Assembly (NCBI GenBank): GCA_012934845.2 | Contig: WNNJ02003214.1 | Span: forward strand, 186,001-250,000 | Direction: 5' to 3' | Source of the DNA: Pomphorhynchus laevis | Taxonomy: Eukaryota > Acanthocephala > Palaeacanthocephala > Echinorhynchida > Pomphorhynchidae | Length of the DNA stretch: 64,000 bases | In this document: positions 32,811 through 45,660 of the stretch, piece after piece | How positions within the stretch are numbered: position 1 is the first letter of the stretch | Layout: every line of letters begins with the position of its first letter | The notes under the pieces: model-generated | What the model saw: the letters and a program-made list of their open reading frames with translations, nothing else | Database searches by the model: none | What the model was told of the DNA's origin: nothing | Made by a program: the position numbers and the translations under genes

Positions 32811-33340
32811 GTGTCTACTGCACTTAACTTGTGGTCAGGCATCCGTAAGCTTTCTTCAAATAGGCTCTAGAGTACATTCGGGTTAAGCTCAAAATATTTT
32901 TGACTTATTGCTTGTCGGTGCTTTTCACGTTATATTCTTACAAGTGAGAGTTTATAAAGTTTGTGATCGGTGCTTTCATTTAATGTCGTTCTTCTCAAGT
33001 TGCAAACCAAGCATCACTTTGTTCTGAAGTTGAGTACCAATGGGCATTTTAAACAGTGATGACAACTAAAATATTAGCTTCATAACATAAATTTCAGCCA
33101 AGCAAGCGATGACACAGATATGCTGGCGTGATCCTAACAATCCGAAGCAACCCTTAATTAAGCGTCTGTCGATATATTGATACTATGATGACATATAATG
33201 CAAAAACATATCCTTCCATGAACGGTGTGAAATTTGTTATGTATATTCTTCCACAAGCCCTGCTCAGCATTAATGCATATATTCAAATGTCAGGTGTTAA
33301 AAGACTACGGTCTCTCAAAAACAGACACAATGTTTCCCAT
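32811..33340. other. Less AT-rich block, unidentified
   Basis: Base composition is more balanced than in neighbours, which often marks a decayed transposon or exon. Neither strand gives a long frame or a motif I recognise. It may be an old mobile-element remnant. Confidence 0.3.
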
Positions 33341-33349
33341 TAATTAAAA

Positions 33350-36300
33350 TTTTAAAAAATTTGAAACTTTATGTTAACATTACAGCGACAATTCATCGCT
33401 GAAAAAGGCAGTGATCTTAATAAATCATCCAACAATTGTATTATAGCAATATTATATTTTTATGTAACAAGTATGAAATAATTAACTATTTAAAACTAAT
33501 ATCCCTTTAAGAATGGGTACAGAAATGACCTTCGTAAAAGACAAATTTATTAAGTGAATACATTGAGTGTATTCACTCAATGATGACGACGAGTCGAAAA
33601 TCATTTTTCAACATGCAGTCACAATTCAAAATATATCAGTAAAAATAGATAAAAGCTATAAATAATCTATATAATGCATTGATATCGATTCAGTCAACAA
33701 CTAAAGAAAAATAGCTTTACATTGCTGGCTATAATTTGTACTAAATTAAGTGCACCATTAGATGTTCAACTTTTAGATTCTTTAATATATCAAAAGCGCT
33801 ATTTATTAGATGAACAAAACTTTATTTAGATTACGTCTATTTATTATTTATTTAATCTAAACATTTGTTTAGATTAAATAAATATTAATTTTCTAAAACT
33901 TCTAGTCAAAATTTATCTTTTAAGTTGAAGGTCAATTAATCGATTAAAGAGGTTTATGGCCTCTAAACAAAAAAAACCTAATTAGTGAACATTCAGAATT
34001 TCTATAAAAATATTATTAAAAAATTAATTATTTTATTATAATTAATTATATATAATTTATTTATATATTTATTTATATAATTATATGTATAATTTATTAT
34101 GAATTCACGAATCCTCACTAGTTCTATTTTTTTGTCAAACCTTGTTATCTTTAAAATATATTAAATAATCAAAATTCGAACTTTTGGGAATTAAAATTAT
34201 TTTAAAAGTAATTAAATTAATATTCGGAAATTTAAAATAATTAAAAATATTATAACAAATAATATAAAATTATTAAAAAATAACATTATTGTCATAAATA
34301 AAATAATTTAAAATTCTTATAATTTGATACGGTATATTCAATAGAATGTATAGTGAATTGTAATTGAAGCTAATCAATAATTAACTTTCTAAACATCATA
34401 TATTTTTTAAATTAAATAGTGAAAATAACCTGGTATTGCTATCAATCCATTTTCAGTTTATCAATTTTGGGTCGATCAGTTGTAAATTTACTATCGTCTA
34501 TATACAAACGAAATATGTTTGCTTAGCAAGCACATAAGTATCTTAGGGATACTGCTAGATTTGTGTCTACATTTTAAAATAAATATCATTGCATAGAAAT
34601 TACGGCATTTCAATCAATTGAGTGGTTAATGTTTTACTGATCATATCTGCTGTAGATTTGATCAACAAGAGTAAAATAAAAGCAAACAGCAAGATATCTG
34701 TGATGGTTATCTAATATATATTGTTTACCAATTCCATACTGCATCAATAATGTAGAATCGGAAATTGTGTGGCAGTGAATAAATATCAATATAGGATTTA
34801 CCAAATTTAATTAAATCAACATGTTCCATTAATGCAATAAATAAATTAGGAGGCATAGTGCTCACGTAATTATGACTTCTACTTATTTCACCTTATTTCA
34901 ATAGATCAACTAATATTTCTTGATGCAGAAAACATTTATCACACATTATCAACAAGAAATATAGAAACATTAGTTGATAATAAAGGAAGTTAATGAATGT
35001 TCAAACGAATGTTAAATGCTTAATTAAACAAAGATAATTAGACATTTGACTAGTAATTAAAATAATTCGGGCATATCATTTCAGAAGCAATTACTAACAG
35101 AAACGATTATTACAGTGAGCGACATTTTAAACAAGTGATTTAAAGCTGACACCAACTTGGCACCAACATCGCAATTATTGCAAATTGTATTAGCTGCACT
35201 TTGGAACTCACCGAAGTTATAGTCAACAGCAATAAAATTCATTTTTATATTCTCTCATAAACAGCAAAAGCTTTTCCAATAACATTTAATGCTACAATTT
35301 ATTTGGTTTCCATTATGTAATAAGTGTGAAATATACAAATTTTTATTTTATAATTAGAAAATCATGAATAACATTTACCATAAACTAAATATATGGCTAT
35401 TGCCATATTTTTATTATCCGAAAAACATCAAAATATGTAAAACATCAAATTATCGATTATTTAAACAAATGCTATCCGGAAAACGAGAGAATCAACAAAT
35501 TGTTTATCGTTGTGATGAAACTTTTAAATAAAAGACATCGTTAAAAATAATAATTTTTCGAGTGCTTGAAAAAATTGATTTAAAAGAATCGCTACTTCCA
35601 ATGAGCTCGGGTTCACATTTTAACGGTGGTATCTGCCGAAATAATATCAAGATACAGTTTAACATCTGGCAAGTCGCGTGTCAGTGCAAGTCCATATTTT
35701 GGTGCGAAACTGGTTTATATTGCAAATGAGTCTAGTTTATCTTCTATAATTATTTATTATTTATAATTACTCATATTTATTTTTAAATTATATATATTAT
35801 AAAATACGTAGACTCAGTTATCTGATCTGATTTGAATAAAATTAGATGATTTAAATAAATTATTATTTAATGAACAAATACTCGAAATTTCATAGTTTTA
35901 ATTAAAGTTGAAAATATGTTTTGCTTGCCTATTACGAGGATTATGTTGTCATGTAGCCTGTTGGAGAATTTCTTAAATATCTGAATCGTTCAAATATGGA
36001 CATCCCATTTTTAAATAATTTTATATGTTCATATTACATACCAACCAAATATAATTTACCATGTAAATTTGTAATTCTGTTACCACAGCATTATAACATT
36101 TACATATATTAATCTTTATTGAGGTCATCGCACTAATTAAAATCTACATTAAAGGCTGGAATTTATGTAGTATTTTATTTGCTAATCCGCTATACTTACT
36201 AGCATAACGTTATTTGCAAAGCAAACGAAGCTGGGTGTGTATGTAATATTTTTTTAGAGCTTTGATTCAATTATATCATTCTTGTTATAATATCTGCAAG

Positions 36301-38030
36301 TATGACACCACATAAGTTCTCTCAAAAAGGCGCAACGTTAAATTTATCTAAATACTTGTGTTATATGAGATATTGTATACTAAAAAATTGGATTGTACTT
36401 CCAAAGTTATGCTATTGATGATAATTTGAAGTGTAAGCATTGATAGCTTTAAATACCTCCATCTTAAGCAATAAAATATGTTTCTGTATAAGCTTGGAAT
36501 TAGTTTAAAAGTTGCTTTTTCGATTTGATTTATATAGATAACCTCTCAATTATCTTGTTGTGCTGAATTATACCTTTTAGTTAAGTGATAAAGTTAATAA
36601 GCGTGTAAATGCAGATACGTGCTCTGTCTATTTCGGATAAAAACATAGATATCAAAACCACATAAATAAAGGTTGAAATTTTTGTTAAAATATTATTTTA
36701 TTACTTCAATTTATTATTCTATTTTCCATTTTTAACTATAAAAAATAGTTAAATATTTAGTAAAATATTTCTGCTTATAAAATCAAAAACCAGAAGAAAT
36801 GTACATTACAATACGTTGAATTATCTTAATAATGATATATAATGTTTAATTTTTTATTAAGATATTATTTTTAAGAACGCTTTTATTTTTATAGTTTTAA
36901 ATTACAAAAAGTACGGAAGGACTTAAGTTTGTGTAACATATAAAATACGATATTTGTATTTATAATTAATATGATATCTATAATAATTAATAGTACATTC
37001 TTTAAAATTTGTCTGCAGCAATATAAAAATATTAAATAATAACTTTTTAAAATAAAATTACAAAAAATTATTACATTAATAACTTTTTATATAAATTGTT
37101 ATTAAAATAATAATATATTCAATATATAATATTATTGATTGCTTTTACTTTTTAATTAAAATAAAAAACTAATAAAAATAATGTTATAAAATACAATAAA
37201 TATACATAAGTAATAAATAACTAATAAATAATATAAGTAATAAATAATATACACTCGTTTTGCTTTTGTCAGTTTTGAAAATTAATTAATTACATTTTGA
37301 AACTTAATGTTCTATTATTTTCTAGAATTAGAAAATTATAGAAAGTTTTCTATTTCATAAATTAAACGATAAATATAAAATTATATTTATATAATTGATA
37401 AAGTGAGCTCTAGCAGTCCACTTAACTATCCCCATATGTTGTAGTTTATATATATTTAAAAATACAAATATGATAATATTACAATTTTCTATAATTAATA
37501 AATTTTATAAGCTTTAATAAATATAAATGGTTTAGTTCCTTAAATCATCTAAATGATTGTTTACTAAATGTTTCTTGTAAAGTTAGAAATATTCTTTATG
37601 TGGATTTAAAAATTGACAGCAAATAAGGTAATTTGTTGTGAACAAATATGCAATCGCAATGACGAAAGAGTCGCAACAGAAATTGTATTTGAAGCTAAAG
37701 CAGGCCGACAAATAGGGTTTATGGGTTAAAATTAATAAATGAGCTAAAAAGGTAAATAAGGATTAAACGAGATAAAATAAAAGGTTGGAAGTCGGTTTAA
37801 ATATAGTAATTGTGATGATATGCGAAAATATCAATGTTATATATTTTTTATAAAATATATAAATATTCTTTATAGGTAAGACGACAAATATTATTTTTTG
37901 GAAGCTAAAATTGTTATTGTAAAACTATTAATTTGACATCATTAGAAGAACTTTTCTTACTGCCAATTTTTAAATTAATACAAATTATGTCATACTGAGT
38001 TATGAAAGATTTGTATGATTTTTAATCGTT
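33350..38030. other. Long AT-rich stretch with few features
   Basis: No convincing exon was found. Tight hairpins lie at 33553-33577 and about 33846-33892. A copy of the Naiad-like terminal word TACGTAGACTCAGTTA lies at 35805-35820. The block at about 35580-35740 is less AT-rich but codes for nothing I recognise. Confidence 0.5.
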
Positions 38031-38035
38031 TTAGC

Positions 38036-38220
38036 GACTCATTCATGCCAATGAATGAGTCACTAAAAAAATGAGTCAGTATAATCGAATAAGTTAAATA
38101 AATTAATCGAATAAAAATGATTTTGCATATTTCATACATTTTTTGACTAAAAAATGAGTCAGTATAATCGAATAAGTTAAATAAATTAATCGAATAAAAA
38201 TGATTTTGCATATTTCATAT
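38036..38220. repeat. Hairpin followed by a duplicated about 75-bp unit
   Basis: GACTCATTCAT and ATGAATGAGTC form an 11-bp hairpin with a 4-base loop (38036-38061). Then the unit ATGAGTCAGTATAATCGAAT ... TTTTGCATATTTCATA occurs twice in tandem (about 38070-38140 and 38150-38220). It lies just upstream of the helicase-type exon. Confidence 0.7.
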
Positions 38221-38257
38221 ATTTTGTTTTTATTATCAAATTAATAATTTATTTTAG

Positions 38258-38306
38258 GTTGGAGGTCTGGGACTAACTTTAACAGGCGCTGACAGAGTGG
38301 TCGTTT
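38258..38306 (+). CDS. SNF2-type helicase motif V exon
   Basis: A 49-bp exon with a tttattttag acceptor and a perfect gtaagt donor encodes VGGLGLTLTGADRVVV plus one base. This is motif V of SNF2-family DNA translocases, closest by memory to ERCC6/ERCC6L-like members (GGxGLTLTxAxRVV). Motif V couples ATP hydrolysis to DNA movement. In active enzymes it is followed directly by a DPxWNP segment and the QAxxRxxRxGQ motif VI. Here the next exon found (phase-matched, 38657) carries neither. Upstream helicase exons were not located. It may be a gene remnant or an unusual splice form. Confidence 0.62.
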
Positions 38307-38656
38307 GTAAGTAAAAGTCTCAAATGTTAAATTACAACATCTGCATTGGCTTCTGCACTTTGTATATTAAGATTGTAATATTTGGAGTTATAATATAATT
38401 TAATATTATATCGTAATTTTAAAATATTTTCAAATAAGTGTAAACTATTTACTGAATAATTACAAGAAAAATATAATTCTGTGTTCATATCCAAACATTT
38501 TTATTAATTATTTTCCAATTTATTAGCTTATTGAAATTACGTTTTAATTCTTTATTTAACTGTGTGTATTTAATAATAAATTAATGTAAAGAATATTTTT
38601 TATTGAAAATTAATGTAATTTATTATTTTTAAATTACATTGATCAATTTGTTTCAG

Positions 38657-38970
38657 CTGCGTCTTCCTTAAATACGAAGAATGATATCAATCTTCACCTT
38701 AATTCAATCAAATCAATGGATCCCAGTTTTGTGAACCATATAATAGGTCAATTGACTGCAGAAGTTGTACGTTCTCAAAATGCATCACTCGAAAGAAGAC
38801 GCAGACAACGAAAATTTCGATGGAAGTGTGGAACTGATGATTGGACTGCAGATAGCCATTTTGACTTACCACTTGATCTAAGTAAAACTAATTTAAATGG
38901 CTCTAATGATTTGACTTGTAACAAAAGCAACTGCCTTACAAATTGGATACAAATAGCTAGCCAAAAATAG
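38657..38970 (+). CDS. Terminal exon, basic protein C-terminus
   Basis: Acceptor tttgtttcag is followed by a frame that takes two bases to complete the codon begun at 38306 (giving Ser). It runs 104 codons to TAG. The peptide contains SIKSMDPSFVNHIIGQL, a basic ERRRRQRKFRWKCG cluster and an acidic/hydrophobic tail (DWTADSHFDLPLDLS). Polyadenylation-like AATAAA words follow near 39098. A downstream ATG at 38716 opens the same frame, so it could be a separate start. No domain is recognised. Confidence 0.58.
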
Positions 38971-38979
38971 TTTGTAAAT

Positions 38980-39740
38980 AGACCTTTTATTTCAAATTTC
39001 AAACCAAATTCAACTGCAATCACATTCTTCACGCTGTGAATTTTTTCTCAATAGATATCTGTATTTTATATTTAAAATTTACATTTAGTTTACACAATAA
39101 ATAAAAAGACGGACTTCAAACATACTTGTTAGAATTTATTCCTTACTTCACTTTTTAGCTATACAGCCTTATGGCGTTTAACCATTAAAGACTTGTCATG
39201 CATTTTAGGAAAGGTTATTTATGTCTGAGCTGCCCCGTTCAAATTAGGGCTTGTACCGAATTTAAAGTCGGTACAAGACCCGACAAAATATGTCGACTTA
39301 AAGTCAACATTTACTTTTTAAGATATCCGAGCTAAGGTCCGATTGATCGTTTGTGGACACGATCCCAGTGTTCGCATTAAATGATAACATTCCATATACT
39401 ATAAATCTCGGTATTATAATTAATTCCGGATTAATTCGATTATTGTCTTCCCATAAATCAAGCGTATTGATTATTTTTGCCGATTTATATTTTTGATGTT
39501 ACTGTGCTTTTTTAAACCGGAAAGTGATAGGCGCATAAGCTTAATAAACCTCACATAATTATTACGATCAATACTTATTAATTATTCAATATTATCGATT
39601 TTTGATATTATTTAATTGGTATCATTATCTATTAATTAAAATTAACTATAAATTTCAAAAATAATAATTATTCTCAAGTACGTTTAGGTATTAAAAATTG
39701 TAATTAACAAATAATCCTAAAATTGTCATTCTATAATCAC
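38980..39740. other. 3' flank of the helicase-type gene
   Basis: Contains AATAAA words near 39098 and a 10-bp hairpin CTTGTACCGA/TCGGTACAAG (39250-39277). Otherwise no gene is visible. Confidence 0.5.
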
Positions 39741-39744
39741 TTAC

Positions 39745-39836
39745 AATCGCTAAAACGGTGTGATGTCTCTAATTTCGACTTAATAATCGCAATGACATCT
39801 GCTCTATCGTCATCCTTGAATGAGATTATTCGGTCA
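39745..39836 (-). CDS. Exon-like segment on minus strand, product unknown
   Basis: The frame reads DRIISFKDDDRADVIAIIKS and KLETSHRFSD. It ends at a consensus donor (GATT|gtaagtg) and begins after a plausible acceptor (attcgatcag). The peptide looks like an amphipathic helix. It could be an upstream exon of the DLC-like gene, but its outgoing phase (1) does not fit the 28.6-kb exon directly. Confidence 0.33.
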
Positions 39837-40264
39837 CTGATCGAATAAGCATTTGTTGAAAAATAAATTTCTATCGTAGTATTGATTTGTTTTTTACTTA
39901 TCAATGCCGTTCAATTGATAACAATTTTCAATGTAATATTAAAAAATCTTTATTATTTACAAATATATATATATCCTATGTTTTCAGACAACTTCTTTAT
40001 AAGCGAATAGCTTGTGATTATATCAGGATTAACTTATTCATGTATAAAGACACTAAGCAATAACTTTCCTACACAATCAAGATAGATAACTCAAAATATT
40101 TACCTCCAGGCAAATTATTTCTCTATGAGAAATCTAGTGGCGTATTCTACAGGCGTGTAACTCAACTTAATAATAAATATTTTTTTCTTGTAAGAAATAT
40201 CACATTTTTTAATGAACCGATTAAACAGCCTGTGTTCAAAAATGTCGAACCTTTAATATGAAGC

Positions 40265-40560
40265 AGTTCTACGATTCAAAATTTCAATAAAACATGCACA
40301 GATTGTTTATATTTTAACATACATGTATCCTCTAATTAGTTTAAATAAAAACAGCTTTTGGAATTCATTTCAACTGGTAAGCACAACAATTGATCGAAAA
40401 GGGAATGTCCACAGAACATTTATTATAGTCAAAATTTCAATAAAACATGCACATATTGCTTGTATTTTAACAGACACGTGTCAACTAATTAGTTTAAGTG
40501 AAAACAGACCTTGGAATTTGTTTCAACTGGCTACCACAACAATTGATTAAAAATGGAATG
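40265..40560. repeat. Tandem duplication, about 155 bp per unit
   Basis: Two units share CAAAATTTCAATAAAACATG, CTAATTAGTTTAA and ACAACAATTGAT words in the same order with moderate divergence. No coding meaning is seen. Confidence 0.7.
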
Positions 40561-40834
40561 TCAATAAGAATTTGTAGATGAAATGGTTTGCTATTTTCTA
40601 AATCATTTAGACATAATTATCAAAAATGTAAGATCTAACTATTCAAAAATGATATGCAAATCTTACTTAATATTTGGTCATATAATGGAATGTCTTCAAC
40701 AATGATAAATTATTGAATTTTAGGAATTTAGTTTCCATTTTGAAAGTACTGAAAAATATAAATTCCGATTTTTTATTACTTGCTGCAATTAAGCGCCACT
40801 TATAGGTGTTGAAAAGATCGATATAAAATTTATT

Positions 40835-41035
40835 AACATGAATAATTTATTTAAGATTATTTATTTAAGATTAACATGAATAATCTATTTGAGATTATTT
40901 ATTTAATATTAAAATATAAATAACCTATCTAAGATTATTTATTTAATATTAACATATAAACAATCTATCTAAGATTATTTATTTAATATTAACATTTAAA
41001 TAATTTATTTAGTATTATTTATTTAAGATTAATAT
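40835..41035. repeat. Minisatellite, about five 39-40 bp units
   Basis: Each unit has an AACATnnAAATAAT-like head, an AATCTATCTAAG-like middle and an ATTATTTATTTAATATT tail. The units differ at several sites. Confidence 0.75.
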
Positions 41036-41039
41036 TTTA

Positions 41040-42480
41040 AAATTCTATAGATTATGTATATGCAATTTATAACTTCACAATGTTGATTTCAATTCTCTTA
41101 ATAATTTACGAATACATGAATTTCTGAATAATCATGTTCATAAACTAATTATTTTATCCTTTATGTACTTGAGGACTTTTATGAATTCGAAAGATCATAT
41201 CTTTGCCAAAATTAATTTTTATTTAGAAAAAGATTATTTTGTATTTTTGTAAATACTCGTATTTAATTATCTTTATAAATATAACTTTATAAAAATATTA
41301 GTTTAAAGCCGATTTTATATAAATATTTTGTTATAAAGAAAAATATATTACAACAGGGAATAAATTTATATCAAGGAGTAAAGTTAAAATATTATAAACA
41401 GTCAATCAGCTATTGTAGAAATAGTTCATAATGCAAGGAAATTAAAATTTACCTTATCCAAATCGTTTGGTATTATAAAGTTTCAAGAGCTCCATGATAC
41501 CATATTTAACTCTAATATCAAATTTAACCCTCATACCAGATTTTTACAATAATACAAGATTTAACACCAAATATATCATTACGATACTAACAAAAATGAG
41601 TTAAACAACTTTTTAACCTGGTAGTCAATGGATAGTGATCCATAAAGACTGGCAAAGATAGCAGGTATGCCAGCTTATGCGTTTTCGACTTGTAAAATAT
41701 TTTTACAGGTGTCTAAAATATTCTAAGCTTTTAATTGAAGACTTTAATGCACAATTTTCTTTCTAAATTTATTCGAGGCAAATGAGGTGTCTCGAATGCT
41801 ATAGCCCTTAAGGTACCCAAAATCTAGTCTTAGTATTTAAGTGCGAATCGAGACGCCTACAATAATCTTTATTCGGTTATATTATTTTCTTAGCTACCTA
41901 ATTATTTATTACCAAACATTTATTAAATAACAAAACACGAAAATGCAAAGCATAACTCACAATCTAGAATACACTAAACTGAAATGTTAAATCGCAGTTT
42001 TAATATCATTTATAGAAAACAGAAAAGTAAATGTACTTTATCAAAACAAAATCAAAAGAAAAAATGAGAAGGTAGATAAATAATCTAAAATCACGGATAA
42101 AATAAATGAAAATTATAATATTAGATATTAAATTAATATTTATTAAATTATATAAATATCATAAAAATAATTATATAATTATATATATTATATAGCGAAA
42201 AAAATTTAAGGAAATTTCTATTAACAAATGTTCCATCAATTGATTCTATCAATTGATGGAGCATGCTATACTTTAAATAACAATGGCTGCACAAGTATTT
42301 TAACTTAAAATTAGCAAACAAACTATATATGACTAGTTTGATAATTAATCGCAAAAATAGGTAGGTTTTCAAATTGAAGGTAACACCTTTCCCTACCAAA
42401 ACTGATTTAATGTGAAATCAGAAATGATTTCAATTAAATTTGCAAAATGAAAAACGAAAGTCTTTCATTAAATCTAATTA
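41040..42480. other. AT-rich intergenic DNA with one tight hairpin
   Basis: The only clear structure is a 12-bp hairpin CCATCAATTGAT/ATCAATTGATGG (42233-42259) with a 3-base loop. No exon or element is recognised. Confidence 0.5.
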
Positions 42481-42489
42481 TCGATATAA

Positions 42490-42610
42490 CAAACTAGTCG
42501 AGCGATCGTCAGCCAACATTAAAAGAAGCGAAACGTGAAACGTAGTTGTTGGATCAGTAGCTAATAAAGTCCATCAATTCTGAAATGTAACTTACTGCTG
42601 TTGGCCTTTA
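42490..42610 (+). repeat. Possible worn SINE tail
   Basis: CGTGAAACGTAG, GGATCAGTAGCTAATAAAGT and CC follow each other in the same order as CGTGAAATGTAG, GGTCAGCAGCTGACGAATCC in the 14.9-kb SINE. Divergence is high and no tRNA head is visible. Confidence 0.35.
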
Positions 42611-42699
42611 GATATCGATTAAACAGCTTGCAGAATAAAATAGTAATCAAAATTTTAATGGTAACAATGGTCGCACATGTATAAAGCAATTTCGTTTTC

Positions 42700-44860
42700 A
42701 GATAGAAATATGATTTCAAGAGGATGGATTGGTTGTGAGTAAATATTTTCAGAAAATTGCTTTTAACTAAACAGGTTATTTAAGAATGTATAAATGTCTT
42801 ATAGTCATCTTTACAAAACTATAAAGACTCCAAAATTCAATTACACTTAGACTTCCGCCTACTTGGATTTATTCGAATTTCTTAACAAGACGTGAACACA
42901 TTTCTAGCATTCATATCAGCTTAAGTAAAAGCAAGTGTTCGAGAAGAAATCTTTGCTCGAGAGTTCGTTAATCAACTCTCTGGCTGATGTGATCTTTGCT
43001 TGTTCTCAAAGGGTATAATATATGAGCCAGGTTAAAATTGAAATACAAATTGAAAACTAAACTTTACTTTTTAAAGATAATAACATGTTATAATATGATG
43101 TGATATTATAATATAATATATTTAATAATATTTAAAATTTAATATTGCTTTACATAATAATATAACAGTTTCAGGACGTATATTTATCTTTTATAAAAAA
43201 ATCTTAACAATTTGAGATTTAAATTTATCAATTTAAATTAAAGGTTATTAAAAATATTTATTTAAACAAATTCTGATTAAAAAATACAATTATATTGTTT
43301 GTGTAAATATGTGTATTGGGTAGAGTTTTAACAAAATATTTGTGAAAGCACAAATAAAATTAGCAAAATCATTAACGCATTTGTTGAAAATGATAAAAAT
43401 TAAGCTTATTTAGTAAACTGCCATTAATTTATTAATGGCAGTTTAATCATTAAATTAATCATTAATTAAATCATTAATTTATTTTATTCAAACATAAATT
43501 TAATGATTAATAAAATCAAATTTTATAAACAAAGAATGCAATTTAAGGGGTAACATACATAATTTCGTACTTAAACTAACTTTATCATAATCGATATTTT
43601 TATTCCATCTTTCTTTTATAATATTTTATTGGTTCATTTTTTATCTGCAAGGCTATTATTCTCATCTATCTGCTACATATCTGCTTATATTAGTTTAATC
43701 ATTTGTTTTCAATATTTCTGTGTTTTTTACTTTTCACTTGGTATTTTACATAACATAATGTCAAATGGCTCTGTTATTTTGTTTCATTTGATCTTTTTTG
43801 TTCACCATTCAAAAATTGAATTTAATTGAGCATTTATTGTCTTTCGTAGCTGAAGAATGCAGCAGTAATTGCTGAAATAGTGAAAGCATTTCTTTGTATC
43901 CAATAGAAAAATAATCTTCTTGGTTGTTTTCATTTGGAACAATCAGAAAATGGTACATCAAGACAAAATTATATCAACAATATAATATAATTTTAGAATA
44001 ATCACAATGTGGGCAATGTTTATGCTGAAATGCAAATAAATTTTAGCAAGTATGAAATATTTCAGCAAATACATATTTGTGGGCAAATATGTATGGGTGC
44101 AGATTATGTATGAGTGGTTGTTAGATTGGGACTGTAAATAAATAATAATTTTTCAATAAATTTAAAATAAATCTATCGAAAATAAATTTCCATAAATCAA
44201 TTCATGTTAAACATGAATTTTCAAAATGCAAAAATAAAATCTGGCACTGTCCAATCTTGCTAAGGGGTAATTACAAACTGAAATTTGTATAGCATAGTTT
44301 AATTTGCAAAGCATTGTTATAGCAAGCTTAATTAAAAATCTTATATAAAATTTTTAAATTATTTATTATTATTTATAATTATTTTAATTTTGTATTTTTT
44401 ATCAATTCATAAAAGTTAACTTTTATTTTAAATTTAAATATTAAATTTTTAATTGAAATAAATTATATAGAATCTTATATAACAATTATTTATTATTATT
44501 TTATTATTTATTATTTAATTATTTAAATTTTATTTTGCATCATTTTTTTTAATTTGCAAATAATATAATATACGTAGACTTAGTTACCTGATCTGATTTA
44601 ATTAAGCAATATTAATTAATATTTATTTTTAATATCAATTTTATTTAATTAAATGAATTTTTGATACTTGAGTGGAAGATGTTTGTCCTTTATTATTTGA
44701 AATATTGATAAATTAAACATCCTTCACTATTTCAATGAGACATGTTTTATAATCGTTAGGAACCATCATAAACACAATTTCAAACATATATAATGATATA
44801 AAATAATTCAAAATAAAAATATTTTAAGTATAAATAACAGCTTTGTACGTATAAATCGTG
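42700..44860. other. AT-rich intergenic DNA
   Basis: Holds a 14-bp hairpin AAACTGCCATTAAT/ATTAATGGCAGTTT (43415-43444) and a copy of the Naiad-like terminal word at 44571-44586 with an AT-rich tail before it. The plus frame at 43629-43829 is hydrophobic but has no support. Confidence 0.5.
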
Positions 44861-44869
44861 AAACTCATC

Positions 44870-45660
44870 TAAAGATCTCGTAATGAAAAGTAAGTCACTA
44901 TTTGTCAGATAATTTGTATAAATACGAAATTATATTTGATATTATTATTTACAGTTGATGGCTTAAAAAGCGTTAAGGTGAAAGTGGCTCTTGAAGTAAT
45001 ATAATTATTTATATAAAGTAATTATATTACTTAAATCAATAAATTAAATATCAATTATTTATCATTTCAGCGATAAATTAATTATCGATAAATTATTTTT
45101 ATTTTAATATAAATAATATTATTTATATAGTTATATTATATTATTTATATTATTATTTATATTTTAATGTTGAAATTTCAGCGACAATGCCAGAGATTCA
45201 TCACTTTCACCTGTTGATTCGGAAAGTGAAGCTGTAAATTCAGATGTTGAGACTGCAGGTTTCAACATCATATATAAGGAATGCTTGCGTATTGTTTCTA
45301 AACTTAATAATTATTTCTAAATTTAAATAAATAATTATTTATTTATTTATTTTTTTATTTATTTAAGTATTTTTTAAGTTTTGTAATATAATATGATATT
45401 TGAAGTAAATCTGGGGATTAAAATTCGTTATGATCTTAATAAAATTAATATGTAATATATTGTAATATAATATGATATTCGAAGTAAATTTGGGGATTAA
45501 AATTCGTTACAATCTTAACTAAAATTCGTTAGATTTCGTAATGAAAAGTAAGTCACTATTTGTCAGATAATTTATATAAATACGAACTTATATTTGATAT
45601 TATTATTTACAGTTGATGGCTTAAAAAGCGTTCAGGTGAAAGTAGCTCTTGAAGTAATGT
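44870..45660. repeat. Duplicated exon-like segment
   Basis: About 130 bases starting TCGTAATGAAAAGTAAGTCA and ending GAAAGTGGCTCTTGAAGTAA occur at about 44876-45000 and again at about 45535-45657 with few changes. Each copy has a consensus donor (AAAA|gtaagt) and acceptor (tatttacag) about 65 bases apart, as a small intron would. The joined frame gives MKIDGLKSVKVKVALEVI and then a stop. It may be a duplicated small exon pair. Confidence 0.5.
45182..45258 (+). CDS. Exon-like segment, acidic Ser-rich
   Basis: After acceptor gaaatttcag the frame reads DNARDSSLSPVDSESEAVNS and DVETA, up to a moderate donor (GCAG|gtttca). The acidic Ser-rich sequence resembles a disordered host protein region rather than AT-rich noise. 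It lies between the two copies of the duplicated exon-like segment. Confidence 0.35.
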
